Source of the DNA: Campylobacter concisus
GTDB taxonomy: Bacteria; Campylobacterota; Campylobacteria; Campylobacterales; Campylobacteraceae
Direction: 5' to 3'
NCBI RefSeq assembly: GCF_003049735.1
Contig: NZ_PIRM01000002.1
Coordinates: 248,001-312,000, forward strand
DNA: 64,000 bases
The notes beneath the pieces are model-generated. The model ran no database searches. It had not been told where the DNA came from and worked only from the letters and a program-made list of their open reading frames with translations. A program made the translations under genes and the position numbers. Below, piece by piece: positions 41,942 to 51,144 of the stretch (positions are counted from its first letter, which is position 1; each line of letters begins with the position of its first letter).

Positions 41942-44900
41942 ATGGCTAAAATAATGAAAACTATGGACGGAAATGAGGCTGCGGCGCACGCGGCTTACGC
42001 ATTTACGGAGGTTGCGGGCATCTACCCGATCACCCCTAGCTCGCCGATGGCTGATTACACCGATATGTGGGCGGCTCAGGGCAAGAAAAATTTATTCGGC
42101 ATGCCCGTTAAAGTAGTTGAAATGCAAAGCGAGGGCGGGGCTGCGGGCACCGTGCACGGCTCGCTGCAAGTAGGCGCGCTAACTACGACGTACACGGCTT
42201 CGCAAGGACTTTTGCTAAAAATCCCGAACATGTACAAAATCGCAGGCCAGCTACTACCCGGCGTCATCCATGTGAGCGCGCGCTCTATCGCGGCTCAGGC
42301 GCTTTCTATCTTTGGCGATCATCAGGACATTTATGCCTGTCGCCAGACGGGATTTGCCATGCTGGCAAGCGGCTCCGTGCAAGAGGTCATGGATATCGCG
42401 GGCGTCGCGCATCTAGCGGCGATCAAGGGTCGCGTGCCGTTTTTGCACTTTTTCGACGGATTTCGTACGAGCCACGAGATACAAAAGGTCGAGGTGCTTG
42501 ACTATGCGCACTTTGATAGGCTTCTTGACCGCGAGGCGCTACAAAAATTTAGAGACGAGGCGTTAAGCCCCGAAAGCCCGAAAACTCGCGGTACGGCGCA
42601 AAACGACGACATTTATTTTCAGACGCGCGAGCTAGCCAACCGCTACTACGACGCGGTGCCTGATATCGTGGCCGAGTATCTAAAAGAAATTTCAAAAATC
42701 ACGGGACGCGACTATCGTCCGTTTAATTATTACGGCGATCCGCACGCTACTCGCGTCGTAGTCGCGATGGGTTCGGTTACGCAAACTCTCGAAGAGGTCG
42801 TCGATCACCTGCGCGCAAAGGGCGAAAAGGTGGGCGTGCTAAAGGTGCATCTATACCGTCCGTTTAGCCTAAAATACCTCTTTGACGTGATGCCTGAAAC
42901 GGTAAAAAAGATCGCCGTGCTAGACCGCACCAAAGAGCCGGGAAGCCTCGGCGAGCCGCTATATCTGGACGTCAAGGCAGCGTTTTACGGACGCAAAAAT
43001 CAGCCCGTGATCGTGGGCGGCCGCTACGGCCTAAGCTCAAAAGACGTCGATCCTGCGCAAATGCTAGCCGTATTTGAAAACCTAAATTTAAGCGAGCCAA
43101 AAAACGGCTTTACCGTCGGTATCGAGGACGACGTGACCTTCACCTCGCTAAAAGTCGGCGAGAAAATTTCGCTAAGCGATGCAAGCGTGAAAGAATGCCT
43201 ATTTTACGGCCTTGGCGCGGACGGTACCGTTGGGGCGAACAAAAACTCCATCAAAATCATCGGCGATAAAACCGATCTTTACGCGCAAGCGTATTTTGCC
43301 TACGACAGCAAAAAATCGGGCGGCTACACGCGCTCGCACCTGCGTTTCGGTAAAAACCCGATCCGATCGACCTACCTCGTCTCAAATCCTCACTTCGTAG
43401 CCTGCTCAGTTGCGGCGTATCTTGAAATTTACGACGTCATAGACGGTATCCGCGAGGGTGGGACGTTCCTGCTAAATTCGATCTGGGACGCCGAGCAGAC
43501 GGTCGCTAAACTGCCGAATAAAGTAAAGAAAATTTTAGCCGCCAAAAAGGTAAATTTCTACATCATCAACGCCACTAAGCTAGCTCGCGAGATCGGGCTA
43601 AAAAACCGTACGAACACCATCATGCAGTCGGCGTTTTTCAAGCTAGCCGACATCATCCCGTTTGCCGACGCTCAAAAATACATGAAAGAGTACGCACACA
43701 AAGCCTACGCCAAAAAGGGCGAAGCGATCGTAGAGATGAACTACAAGGCCATCGACATGGGCGCTGACGGACTGGTTAAGGTCGCGGTCGACCCTAGCTG
43801 GGCAAATTTGACGGATGACGCCGCTAACGAGGAAAAATACGTCGGCGACGAATTTATAGAAAAAATCGTCAAGCCTATCAACGCCGCCAGAGGCGATAGC
43901 CTGCCTGTTTCGGCGTTTGTTGGCTTTGAAGACGGACACTTTAAATCAGGCACTACGGCCTACGAAAAACGCGGTATCGGCGTGATGGTGCCTAAGTGGA
44001 TCGAGGAAAACTGTATCCAATGTAACCAGTGCGCCTTCGTCTGCCCGCACGCGGTGATCCGCCCGTTTCTCATCGATGAAAACGAGCTCGCCGCCGCGCC
44101 ACAAACCGTGCAAGATCACGTCCTAGACGCCAAAGGCAAGGAGGTAAAAGGGCTAAAATACAAGATCCAAGTGAGCCCTCTAGACTGCACGGGCTGCGAG
44201 CTGTGCGCTCAAAACTGCCCAAGTAAGGAAAAATCGCTCGTCATGGTGCCTCTATCAGAGGAGATGGAGAAAAACGAGCAGGAAAACGCCGATTATTTGT
44301 TTAAAAAGGTAACCTACAAAGACGACCTGATGAGTAAAGAAAGCGTCAAGGGCGTGGGCTTTGCGCAGCCGTTATTCGAGTTTCACGGCGCGTGCCCTGG
44401 TTGCGGCGAAACGCCTTATATCGGGCTTGTTACGAGACTATTTGGCGACCGTATGATAGTAGCAAACGCGACCGGTTGCAGCTCGATCTACGGCGGTAGC
44501 GCGCCTTCGACGCCTTATACGACGAACAAAGATGGCAAAGGCGTAGCGTGGGCGAATTCGCTCTTTGAGGATAATGCGGAGTTTGGCATGGGTATGAATG
44601 TCGCGGTCGAGACGCTGCGCCACCGCATCGAAGATGTGATGCTACGCACTAAAGACGCCGCGCCAAACGCTCTAGCTGCGCTATACTCAGACTGGATCGC
44701 GCATAAAAACGACGGCGAGAAAACGACGCAAATCACTAAAATTTTGACCCCTCTTTTGGAGCAAAATTTAAGCATCCCGGGCGTAAAAGAAATTTTAGAG
44801 CTAAAAAGATATCTCGTCAAAAAATCCCAGTGGATCATCGGCGGCGACGGCTGGGCATACGATATCGGCTTTGGCGGGCTTGACCACGTACTAGCCAGCG

Positions 44901-45544
44901 GCGAGAACGTAAACGTGCTCGTACTTGACACCGAAGTCTACTCAAATACCGGCGGCCAAAGCTCAAAATCAAGCCGCGCGGGCTCGATAGCGCAGTTTAC
45001 CGCTAGCGGCAAGCCGATGCAGAAAAAAGATCTAGGCTACATCGCGATGACCTACGGAAATATCTTCGTCGCTCAAATCAACTCAAACGCGAGCCAAGCA
45101 AACACGATAAAAGCCATCGCCGCAGCCGAGGCCTACGACGGACCTAGCCTCGTGATAGCGTATTCGCCGTGTATCGCGCACGGTATAAAAGGCGGCATGG
45201 CCTACTCCGGCGGTCAAGGCGAGCTAGCGACCAAGTGCGGCTACTGGCCGACCTACGTCTACGATCCGCGCCTAATCAAAGAGGGCAAAAATCCGCTCAA
45301 AATGACCTCAAAAGAGCCTGATTGGTCGCTTTACGAGGAGTTTTTGCTAAACGAGGTTCGCTACAACTCGCTTAAAAAAACCAACCCGCAGCACGCAGAC
45401 GAGCTGCTGGCTAAAAACAAGGCCGATGCGCAAAGACGCTACCGCCAGCTAAAACGCCTAAGTTTGGCTGATTTTAGCGACGAGATCGAGTCTGGCGCGC
45501 CTAAAAGCGCCGAGGATGTCTCTGCCGATACCGCAGCCGAATAA
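41942..45544 (+). CDS. por: Pyruvate:flavodoxin/ferredoxin oxidoreductase
   Basis: A 1200-residue single-chain PFOR that decarboxylates pyruvate to acetyl-CoA and CO2, passing electrons to flavodoxin or ferredoxin. The N-terminus TMDGNEAAAHAAYAFTEVAGIYPITPSSPM is the pyrimidine-binding domain; two [4Fe-4S] sets lie at CIQCNQCAFVCP and CTGCELCAQNCP (about 695-765); CPGCGETPY and the GDGWAYDIGFGGLDH to SNTGGQ stretch bind thiamine diphosphate. Base composition is far richer in G and C than its neighbours (42 of 60 bases in 42121-42180), which points to a different origin or strong codon selection. Confidence 0.95.
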   Translation: MAKIMKTMDGNEAAAHAAYAFTEVAGIYPITPSSPMADYTDMWAAQGKKNLFGMPVKVVEMQSEGGAAGTVHGSLQVGALTTTYTASQGLLLKIPNMYKIAGQLLPGVIHVSARSIAAQALSIFGDHQDIYACRQTGFAMLASGSVQEVMDIAGVAHLAAIKGRVPFLHFFDGFRTSHEIQKVEVLDYAHFDRLLDREALQKFRDEALSPESPKTRGTAQNDDIYFQTRELANRYYDAVPDIVAEYLKEISKITGRDYRPFNYYGDPHATRVVVAMGSVTQTLEEVVDHLRAKGEKVGVLKVHLYRPFSLKYLFDVMPETVKKIAVLDRTKEPGSLGEPLYLDVKAAFYGRKNQPVIVGGRYGLSSKDVDPAQMLAVFENLNLSEPKNGFTVGIEDDVTFTSLKVGEKISLSDASVKECLFYGLGADGTVGANKNSIKIIGDKTDLYAQAYFAYDSKKSGGYTRSHLRFGKNPIRSTYLVSNPHFVACSVAAYLEIYDVIDGIREGGTFLLNSIWDAEQTVAKLPNKVKKILAAKKVNFYIINATKLAREIGLKNRTNTIMQSAFFKLADIIPFADAQKYMKEYAHKAYAKKGEAIVEMNYKAIDMGADGLVKVAVDPSWANLTDDAANEEKYVGDEFIEKIVKPINAARGDSLPVSAFVGFEDGHFKSGTTAYEKRGIGVMVPKWIEENCIQCNQCAFVCPHAVIRPFLIDENELAAAPQTVQDHVLDAKGKEVKGLKYKIQVSPLDCTGCELCAQNCPSKEKSLVMVPLSEEMEKNEQENADYLFKKVTYKDDLMSKESVKGVGFAQPLFEFHGACPGCGETPYIGLVTRLFGDRMIVANATGCSSIYGGSAPSTPYTTNKDGKGVAWANSLFEDNAEFGMGMNVAVETLRHRIEDVMLRTKDAAPNALAALYSDWIAHKNDGEKTTQITKILTPLLEQNLSIPGVKEILELKRYLVKKSQWIIGGDGWAYDIGFGGLDHVLASGENVNVLVLDTEVYSNTGGQSSKSSRAGSIAQFTASGKPMQKKDLGYIAMTYGNIFVAQINSNASQANTIKAIAAAEAYDGPSLVIAYSPCIAHGIKGGMAYSGGQGELATKCGYWPTYVYDPRLIKEGKNPLKMTSKEPDWSLYEEFLLNEVRYNSLKKTNPQHADELLAKNKADAQRRYRQLKRLSLADFSDEIESGAPKSAEDVSADTAAE

Positions 45545-45550
45545 GGCGCA

Positions 45551-45596
45551 AATTTCTCTCGCTCAAATTTGACGGGCGAGGGAAATTAATTTTTTG
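45551..45596 (+). terminator. Terminator of por
   Basis: A 14-bp stem with two G-U pairs (AATTTCTCTCGCTC / GGGCGAGGGAAATT), then AATTTTTTG. Confidence 0.83.
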
Positions 45597-45615
45597 TAAA
45601 AGTATCAAAGTGTAC

Positions 45616-45634
45616 TTTTAGTTAAAAACTAAAA
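45616..45634. repeat. Inverted repeat upstream of the NdpA/RelA-SpoT pair
   Basis: TTTTAGTT-3-AACTAAAA. The sequence TGTACTTTTA starts at 45611 and recurs at 45705. These lie between por and the low-GC gene pair and may be regulatory or boundary sequences. Confidence 0.45.
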
Positions 45635-45736
45635 TATTATTATTTTCTTAATATAATGTTCCATTCCTATTTTGGTATTAGATGTAAATTTCCTTATATA
45701 TAACTGTACTTTTAAGATTAAGCTTGAAAAGCAGAT

Positions 45737-45744
45737 GCTATAAT
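45737..45744 (+). promoter_or_regulatory. Extended -10 promoter for the NdpA/RelA-SpoT pair
   Basis: TGC-TATAAT with the hexamer at 45739-45744, 40 bases before the GTG start at 45784; AAAAAGGA serves as ribosome-binding site. Confidence 0.62.
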
Positions 45745-45783
45745 TGCCAGCAATAAAAGAATCTGTAAAAAAGGATTATTAAG

Positions 45784-46848
45784 GTGCCATTATCTGAATT
45801 TGCGAATTTAAGTATTTCAAAAATTATTACGCATGAAATTTTTAAGCGAGGTAATAATAGAGAAATTATTTCACCAGTATTAAATGATGAACTTACTGTA
45901 TTAAATCAAGATGGCTTATCTACTTTGGCTGACAGAATCGTTGCAGCTATAGGCAAAGATTCAAAATCTATTGAAATGAGTATCAGGGATAATTCACAAA
46001 CTTCTGTTTTTGCCTATGCAGCAAGTATCTTTGAAGATGATAGGGATGATAATTTTATTGAAAAATCAAAAGATATTGCAAACAAATTAGTCAGCGCCCA
46101 AACATCTAGAAATTTACCTGGTGGTATTGTTATTTTAATAAAAGGCACTAGTAGATACGGAGAATATGATTTGGTATTGGTAATAAAAGCAGAATTGCAA
46201 AGTGGCTTCAAGAAATCAAACAATAGCGATATAGAATTTGTTAATAATCTATTATTAACACCATACCAGAAAATGTATAAGTTGGGTGTATTTTTAAAAA
46301 AAGATAGCCAATACAGAGTATTTGTTTATGATCACAATCTTTCAAAGTCAGAAGAGCAAGGTTTGTCGCAGTATTTTTATGATTCTTTTTTAGGGCTTGA
46401 AATGTTGCATACAAATAAATTTTTGACTTCTAAATTCTACAATGGAACTAAACAATTTATTAGTTCATTAGCCAACATTACAGATGAAGACAAATATGAT
46501 TTAAATACTCACTTGTATTCATATATGAAAAATGAAGCAATAATTACCATTAGTTTAGTAGATTTTTCTGATACATATATTATAGATGCGGACATTAGAG
46601 ATCAATATATCACATATATGAGGGCAGAAATTTTTAATGACATGGATTTCGATAGAAGTATTACAAAAGATATATCAGAGATAAAGTCAAAATTAAGAGT
46701 TAGAAGAATCGTTTTTTCTACGGGAGTTAAAATTTTAGGAGCATCCGATGATTTTGAGCAAAATGTTCAGATTATAAATCAAGAATCTAACGAAAATAAT
46801 GAAGTTCAAACAATATTAAAGGTTAAAGGCGAAATCAAAGGAAGCTAG
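45784..46848 (+). CDS. NdpA-like nucleoid-associated protein (NA37 family)
   Basis: A 354-residue protein resembling the 37-kDa nucleoid-associated family (YejK/NdpA). The N-terminus LSISKIITHEIFKRG, the FAYAASIFEDD segment and the middle GGIVILIKGTSRYGEYDLVLVIKAELQSGFKK match the family pattern. It starts with GTG. E. coli YejK binds the nucleoid; copies in accessory regions are of unknown role. The gene is much lower in GC than por and is followed 3 bases later by a RelA/SpoT-like gene, so the two form one transcription unit. Confidence 0.75.
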   Translation: MPLSEFANLSISKIITHEIFKRGNNREIISPVLNDELTVLNQDGLSTLADRIVAAIGKDSKSIEMSIRDNSQTSVFAYAASIFEDDRDDNFIEKSKDIANKLVSAQTSRNLPGGIVILIKGTSRYGEYDLVLVIKAELQSGFKKSNNSDIEFVNNLLLTPYQKMYKLGVFLKKDSQYRVFVYDHNLSKSEEQGLSQYFYDSFLGLEMLHTNKFLTSKFYNGTKQFISSLANITDEDKYDLNTHLYSYMKNEAIITISLVDFSDTYIIDADIRDQYITYMRAEIFNDMDFDRSITKDISEIKSKLRVRRIVFSTGVKILGASDDFEQNVQIINQESNENNEVQTILKVKGEIKGS

Positions 46849-46851
46849 TCA

Positions 46852-47808
46852 ATGACCAAAGAAGAAGAACTATGCCAAAAATTTACCGGCGAAACACATA
46901 TATTTAAAGCATGGGGAGAGTTTGTATATGAACAAATTATAAATTACTTAAAAGAACTTAGGATTGATAGTGCGGATTTTTTAAAAATAAGTACACCCGT
47001 TAGAATAAAGGATGTAGATTCTTTAATAGCAAAAGCTTTTTATAGAAGCAAAGGATATACGAATCCATATGAAGATATAACAGATAAGGTCGGTATAAGA
47101 TTTGTTGTTTTGCTTGAGGATGATGTAAAAAAAATATGCAATGCAATAGAAAGCATAAATAAATGGACTTACTCCAAAGATAGAGACTACGAAATAGAAA
47201 GATCAGATGAGCCATTTCTATTTAATTATCAGTCGATGCACTACGTAGTTAGATCAGAAAGTATTTTAAATTTTAAAGGTATTGATATACCAAAAAATAC
47301 TCCATGTGAAATTCAAATTAGAACACTTCTGCAACACGCTTATAGTGAATTAACCCACGATAAAATCTATAAATCAAACATTGACCCAACAAGCGAGACA
47401 AAACGCGTTATCGCAAAAAGTATGGCTCTATTAGAAACTACTGACGAGTTTTTCCAAAAAGCTAACAATATTATTAATCAATTACCTATTTTTAAATTAT
47501 ATGAAGTATTAAAGAATAAATTTACGGCTATACATGGAGTTATTAGAAATATTTCTAAGGCAAATACACATATTCTCTATGCCTATTATGACTTTATTAA
47601 TAAAAAAAATTTTACAAAGACAGATTTTGATGAATTTGATAAAATAGTAAAATTAAATCTTAATAAAACATACCTAAATGATCAACCTATTATTTATTTC
47701 GTATATTATTTATGTGAGCATAATAAAAATATAGCAAAAACAAAATGGCCTTACACAATGGATGAACTGACTCCTTATTTTACACAATTAGGAAAAACTA
47801 TTGATTGA
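46852..47808 (+). CDS. Stand-alone RelA/SpoT-like nucleotide synthetase
   Basis: A 318-residue single-domain protein of the alarmone synthetase fold, with no HD hydrolase and no TGS/ACT domains. Catalytic motifs are preserved: R51-x-K53 in RIKDVDSLIAK, D78-x2-G-x-R83, NYQSMH (125-130) and EIQIRT (153-158) followed by HAYSELTHDKIYK. The C-terminal ~120 residues are unassigned. Related stand-alone enzymes make (p)ppGpp or, in toxic versions, (p)ppApp or pyrophosphorylate tRNA. Pairing with an NdpA-like gene in a low-GC island suggests a stress or phage-defence role, which is inference. Confidence 0.8.
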   Translation: MTKEEELCQKFTGETHIFKAWGEFVYEQIINYLKELRIDSADFLKISTPVRIKDVDSLIAKAFYRSKGYTNPYEDITDKVGIRFVVLLEDDVKKICNAIESINKWTYSKDRDYEIERSDEPFLFNYQSMHYVVRSESILNFKGIDIPKNTPCEIQIRTLLQHAYSELTHDKIYKSNIDPTSETKRVIAKSMALLETTDEFFQKANNIINQLPIFKLYEVLKNKFTAIHGVIRNISKANTHILYAYYDFINKKNFTKTDFDEFDKIVKLNLNKTYLNDQPIIYFVYYLCEHNKNIAKTKWPYTMDELTPYFTQLGKTID

Positions 47809-47947
47809 TTTATTATAATAAATTCTATTTTAACAAACTTTACATTTTTCGTTATATTTAAATTTAGCAAAATTTTATGGTAGACATAAGAAAACTAACA
47901 AGGTGTAAAAATGATAGTAAATTTTACAAATAACTAAGGTTTGCAAG

Positions 47948-48460
47948 ATGAATAAAACTCAAACACATCCTTTTAAACCGATTTTTGATAAAAACTCTAA
48001 AATTTTAATCCTCGGCTCCTTCCCTTCCGTCGTTTCTCGCAAATTTGGCTTTTACTACGCAAATCCGCAAAATCGCTTTTGGCGTGTGCTGGCCGGGATT
48101 TTAAACGCTTCGACGCCTGCGAGCACGGATGAAAAGATAAATTTCCTGCTTGCTCATCGCATCGCCATCTACGACGCCGCGATCTCGTGCAAGATAAAGG
48201 GCTCGAGCGACGCCAAAATGACCGCCGTCGTGCCTGCAAATTTAGAGCCGATCTTTGGCGGAGCGCGCATAGCGCAGGTATTCGCAAACGGCGGCAAAGC
48301 GCACGAAATCTGCGAAAAATATCTAAAAACTCAAATTTTAAACGCAACGGGTAAATCGCCCGTCAAACTACCCTCGACTAGCCCGGCAAACGCAAATTTT
48401 AGCTTTGAAAGGCTCGCGCAAGAGTGGACGGTTATCTCGGAGGCTCTAAAAGACGGATAA
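47948..48460 (+). CDS. DNA-deoxyinosine glycosylase of the uracil-DNA glycosylase superfamily
   Basis: A 170-residue base-excision repair enzyme. GSFPSVVSRKFGFYYANPQNRFW (residues 23-45) is the diagnostic motif of the HDG branch (UDG family 6), which removes hypoxanthine and sometimes uracil from DNA. LPSTSPANANFSF near the C-terminus is the second motif. It is richer in G and C than the pair before it. Confidence 0.85.
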   Translation: MNKTQTHPFKPIFDKNSKILILGSFPSVVSRKFGFYYANPQNRFWRVLAGILNASTPASTDEKINFLLAHRIAIYDAAISCKIKGSSDAKMTAVVPANLEPIFGGARIAQVFANGGKAHEICEKYLKTQILNATGKSPVKLPSTSPANANFSFERLAQEWTVISEALKDG

Positions 48461-48567
48461 ATTTGACGCGAATTCTAAAATTTAACTCATCCAAAATAAC
48501 CCGCCTTCATCTTAAATTTAGTTTCAAATTTTAAAATTACCCAAATCAAACAAAGCAGGAAAAAACC

Positions 48568-49713
48568 GTGAAAATCCTAAAATTTCTATTTTTACTTCCG
48601 CTTCTAGCGATCGGAGCACAGGCGCTGGAGCCAAAAATCGTAATGAAGCCCGAAGCGAGCCTCAAAAATGGGCTTTACTACGTAAAAGGCAAGCTCTACG
48701 ACGGCACGCTAAAGATGCTTCGATACAGCGTCGAGGACCTATATGACGTAAATGCGATGGGCATGGTCTATCCGAGGCTAAAACCTCTGCCGCCTACTCT
48801 TATACGCGAGATAGACGTGCAGGGCGGCACGGCGGTGCGATACAGGGATTATTTTGACGGCAGAGACAAGCCCTCAAACGAATACCCCCTAAAAAATGGC
48901 GTCCGCGAGGGCACGGCGAAGCACTACCACGCAGATAGCGGCGCTCTGATGGACGAGAGCGAATACAAAGCGGGCGTCCGCGACGGGCGCTACCGCCGCT
49001 ACTACTTTGACGAGGGCGGCGCATTAAAGCAGGAGGGCACCTACAAGGCGGACAGGCGAGAGGGCGTATTTACCGACTATTACGTTAGCGGCGAGGTTAG
49101 CGCACGCAGCCCATACGTCGGCGGGATGCGAAACGGCGAGGACTTTGACTACTACAAAAGCGGCAAAATCCGCGGCAAGCGAACGTATAAAGAGGGCAAG
49201 CGAGAGGGCGCGGAGACGTGGTACTACGAAAGCGGCGCCGTGGAGGAGACGGGCGAGTATAAAAACGACCGCAAAAACGGCGTTTGGAAGCGATTTTACG
49301 AAAACGGCAAAACGCGCGTGGTAGAAAATTACAAAGACGGCGAAAAGGACGGCGTCGCGCGCGAATACTACCCAAGCGGCAAGCTACGAGGCGAATACGA
49401 GTACAAAGACGGTCGCCAAACGGGCGCGGGGCTGGACTACTACGAGAGCGGGGCACTGGCGGCGAAAGTGATGTTTAAAAACGGGCGCTATCACGGGCTG
49501 TACGAGGAGTATCACGAAAACGGCAAGCTAAAAGCCAGAGTGATGTTTGAGGACGGGCTGGAAACCGGCGAGGCGCGCCACTACTACGCAAACGGCAAAC
49601 TCGAAGCCGAGGGGGAGTTTGAGCGCGGCAGGCTCATCCGTGCCAAAAAATACGACGAATCGGGTAAGCTAATCAGCGACAAGTCTGATAAAAACGGACT
49701 TCCGAGGGAGTAA
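48568..49713 (+). CDS. Secreted YwqK/MORN-like repeat protein
   Basis: A 381-residue protein with a signal peptide (MKILKFLFLLPLLAIGAQA, residues 1-19) and about 11 repeats of ~23 residues from about 105 to 370, each with a G-x-x-x-G-x-x-x-x-Y-x-x-x-G-x-L-x-x-x-x-x-Y core. This is the toxin_YwqK / MORN-2 repeat pattern. The repeats may form a beta-sheet that binds another protein. Despite the family's occasional label as an antitoxin, nothing here supports that. Very GC-rich (40 of 60 bases in 49201-49260), unlike the genome background. Confidence 0.78.
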   Translation: MKILKFLFLLPLLAIGAQALEPKIVMKPEASLKNGLYYVKGKLYDGTLKMLRYSVEDLYDVNAMGMVYPRLKPLPPTLIREIDVQGGTAVRYRDYFDGRDKPSNEYPLKNGVREGTAKHYHADSGALMDESEYKAGVRDGRYRRYYFDEGGALKQEGTYKADRREGVFTDYYVSGEVSARSPYVGGMRNGEDFDYYKSGKIRGKRTYKEGKREGAETWYYESGAVEETGEYKNDRKNGVWKRFYENGKTRVVENYKDGEKDGVAREYYPSGKLRGEYEYKDGRQTGAGLDYYESGALAAKVMFKNGRYHGLYEEYHENGKLKARVMFEDGLETGEARHYYANGKLEAEGEFERGRLIRAKKYDESGKLISDKSDKNGLPRE

Positions 49714-49854
49714 ATACTAAAATAAGTTGCTACTGGCATCATTTGAATTTTTACCAAACCAAATATTTACGTCCTTTTGTATTTTGAATATTTTAATTAG
49801 CTTTAAATCACACTACAATAGTCGCACTTAATATTAAAATTTTATATTTATCTT

Positions 49855-50712
49855 TTGCATCTTAGTCATAAAAGCAACAATCTCATTTATAAAATCATCA
49901 AAAAAGCATTAAAACCACTGGGCGAAGATAGTTTTATAAAGCTTATGATAGACAAACACTGGATAGAAAGTGATGTGCGAGAAAATAAAGCTGGCGGAGC
50001 ATTTTTTGTAAGTTTGCCAAAATTTAAACAACCAAGAATTTTTACCACATATATGGATACTCTTTCGCACTTAATCCAGCAAGCTCATGAGCTGGGGCAT
50101 GCTTGGCACTACTACTTGATGCGTGATCTTCCGGTTTTAAGCGCAAATTTTCCAATGAGCTTAGCTGAGAGTGCAAGCACATTTAATGAAACTCTTTTAC
50201 GAAATGAGCTAAAAAAAGACGACTCACTTAGGGTAGAAATTTTATGGCAGGAGCTAAAAAGCGCTGCAAATTTTTTACTACACATAAGCGTTAGATACGA
50301 GTTTGAAACTAGCTTTTTAAAGCTGCGACAAAAAGGTCAAGTCAGCAAAAAAGATGCAAATGATCTTTTAAAACAAGCTTGGGATAAATTTTATAAAGAC
50401 AGCACGAGCGATGTTGAAGAATTTTTGCCATATTTTAAGCCACATTTTTATAAAACAGATAACTACATCTACAACTATCCTTATAGTGTCGGTTATCTAC
50501 TATCACAATTTTTTCTAAGTGAGTTTAAAAAAGATGAAGCAAATTTTTGCAAAATTTATAAACAATTTTTAATAGAGTGTGGCACAAAAAGCGTGGAAGA
50601 ACTAGTAAAAAAACACTTTAAAAAAGATACGACAAAGTGCGAATTTTGGCTGATTGGCATAGATGAAGCGCTAAAAAATTTAGATGAGTTTAAAAAGGTA
50701 GTGACTGTATAA
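49855..50712 (+). pseudogene. C-terminal half of an M3 oligoendopeptidase (PepF-like)
   Basis: The 285-residue frame matches the catalytic half of M3 oligoendopeptidase F: RENKAGGAFFV, the zinc motif HELGH (about 78-82) preceded by DTLSHLIQQA, SLAESASTFNE with the third ligand, and YPYSVGYLLSQFF. Family members are about 560-600 residues, so the N-terminal ~300 are missing and the only start is a TTG. It is probably a remnant, though a short functional version is not excluded. Convergent with the Sua5-like gene. Confidence 0.7.
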
Positions 50713-50721
50713 ATTTACTAG

Positions 50722-51144
50722 TTATCTTAAGCGTTTTATTTTTTTTCGAGAAATTTTATAAATTTTTGATGGAGCATCTTCGAAAAAATGATCATCTACT
50801 ATTTTATCAGCCACGCTCATAGCCCAAGCTTCATTAAAATTTTGCCCATTTTTGTTCGCACTACTTGAATAAAGCCAGTCAAATTTAGCTAAAAATTTTT
50901 CGTGCTCGCACTCTTTTACGACTCTAATAGCCTTTAAATTTGGATACAAAAATGTGGCTTTTCTTGAACGGCGTATAAAATTTTTATACTTTTTTGGCAC
51001 TCTAACAAGCTCATTTAAAACGCTAAATTTCGCTGTCGTGATAAGGCAAGGTTTATTCTCATCACGCATTTTGGCCTTATTTATCTCTTTATAATCTTTA
51101 CTCAAAAAGCCAGCTGTCGTATCAGTTTGTGCTAGAAATATCAT
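50722..51144 (-). CDS. Sua5/YciO/YrdC-family protein, short form
   Basis: A 140-residue protein. The start MIFLAQTDTTAGFLS and KPCLITTAKFSVLNELVRVPKK and SSANKNGQNF segments are typical of YrdC-fold proteins found in Campylobacter. It is shorter than the threonylcarbamoyl-AMP synthase (about 200), so its role is uncertain; tRNA modification is possible. The start at 51144 overlaps the EamA stop (ATGA). The frame is open further upstream but without supporting signals. Confidence 0.7.
   Translation of the reverse strand: MIFLAQTDTTAGFLSKDYKEINKAKMRDENKPCLITTAKFSVLNELVRVPKKYKNFIRRSRKATFLYPNLKAIRVVKECEHEKFLAKFDWLYSSSANKNGQNFNEAWAMSVADKIVDDHFFEDAPSKIYKISRKKIKRLR

Noticed and set aside
43643..43939. 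Minus-strand ORFs within por
   Set aside because: GC-rich por creates long antisense frames by chance; por motifs are continuous on the plus strand.
48800..49456. Arg-rich minus-strand ORFs inside the YwqK gene
   Set aside because: Antisense of a regular repeat gene; no family resemblance or start signal.
48568..49713. Tandem repeats as CRISPR or phage tail fibre
   Set aside because: The repeat is at protein level (about 23 residues) and varies at DNA level; it is a YwqK/MORN repeat, not CRISPR.
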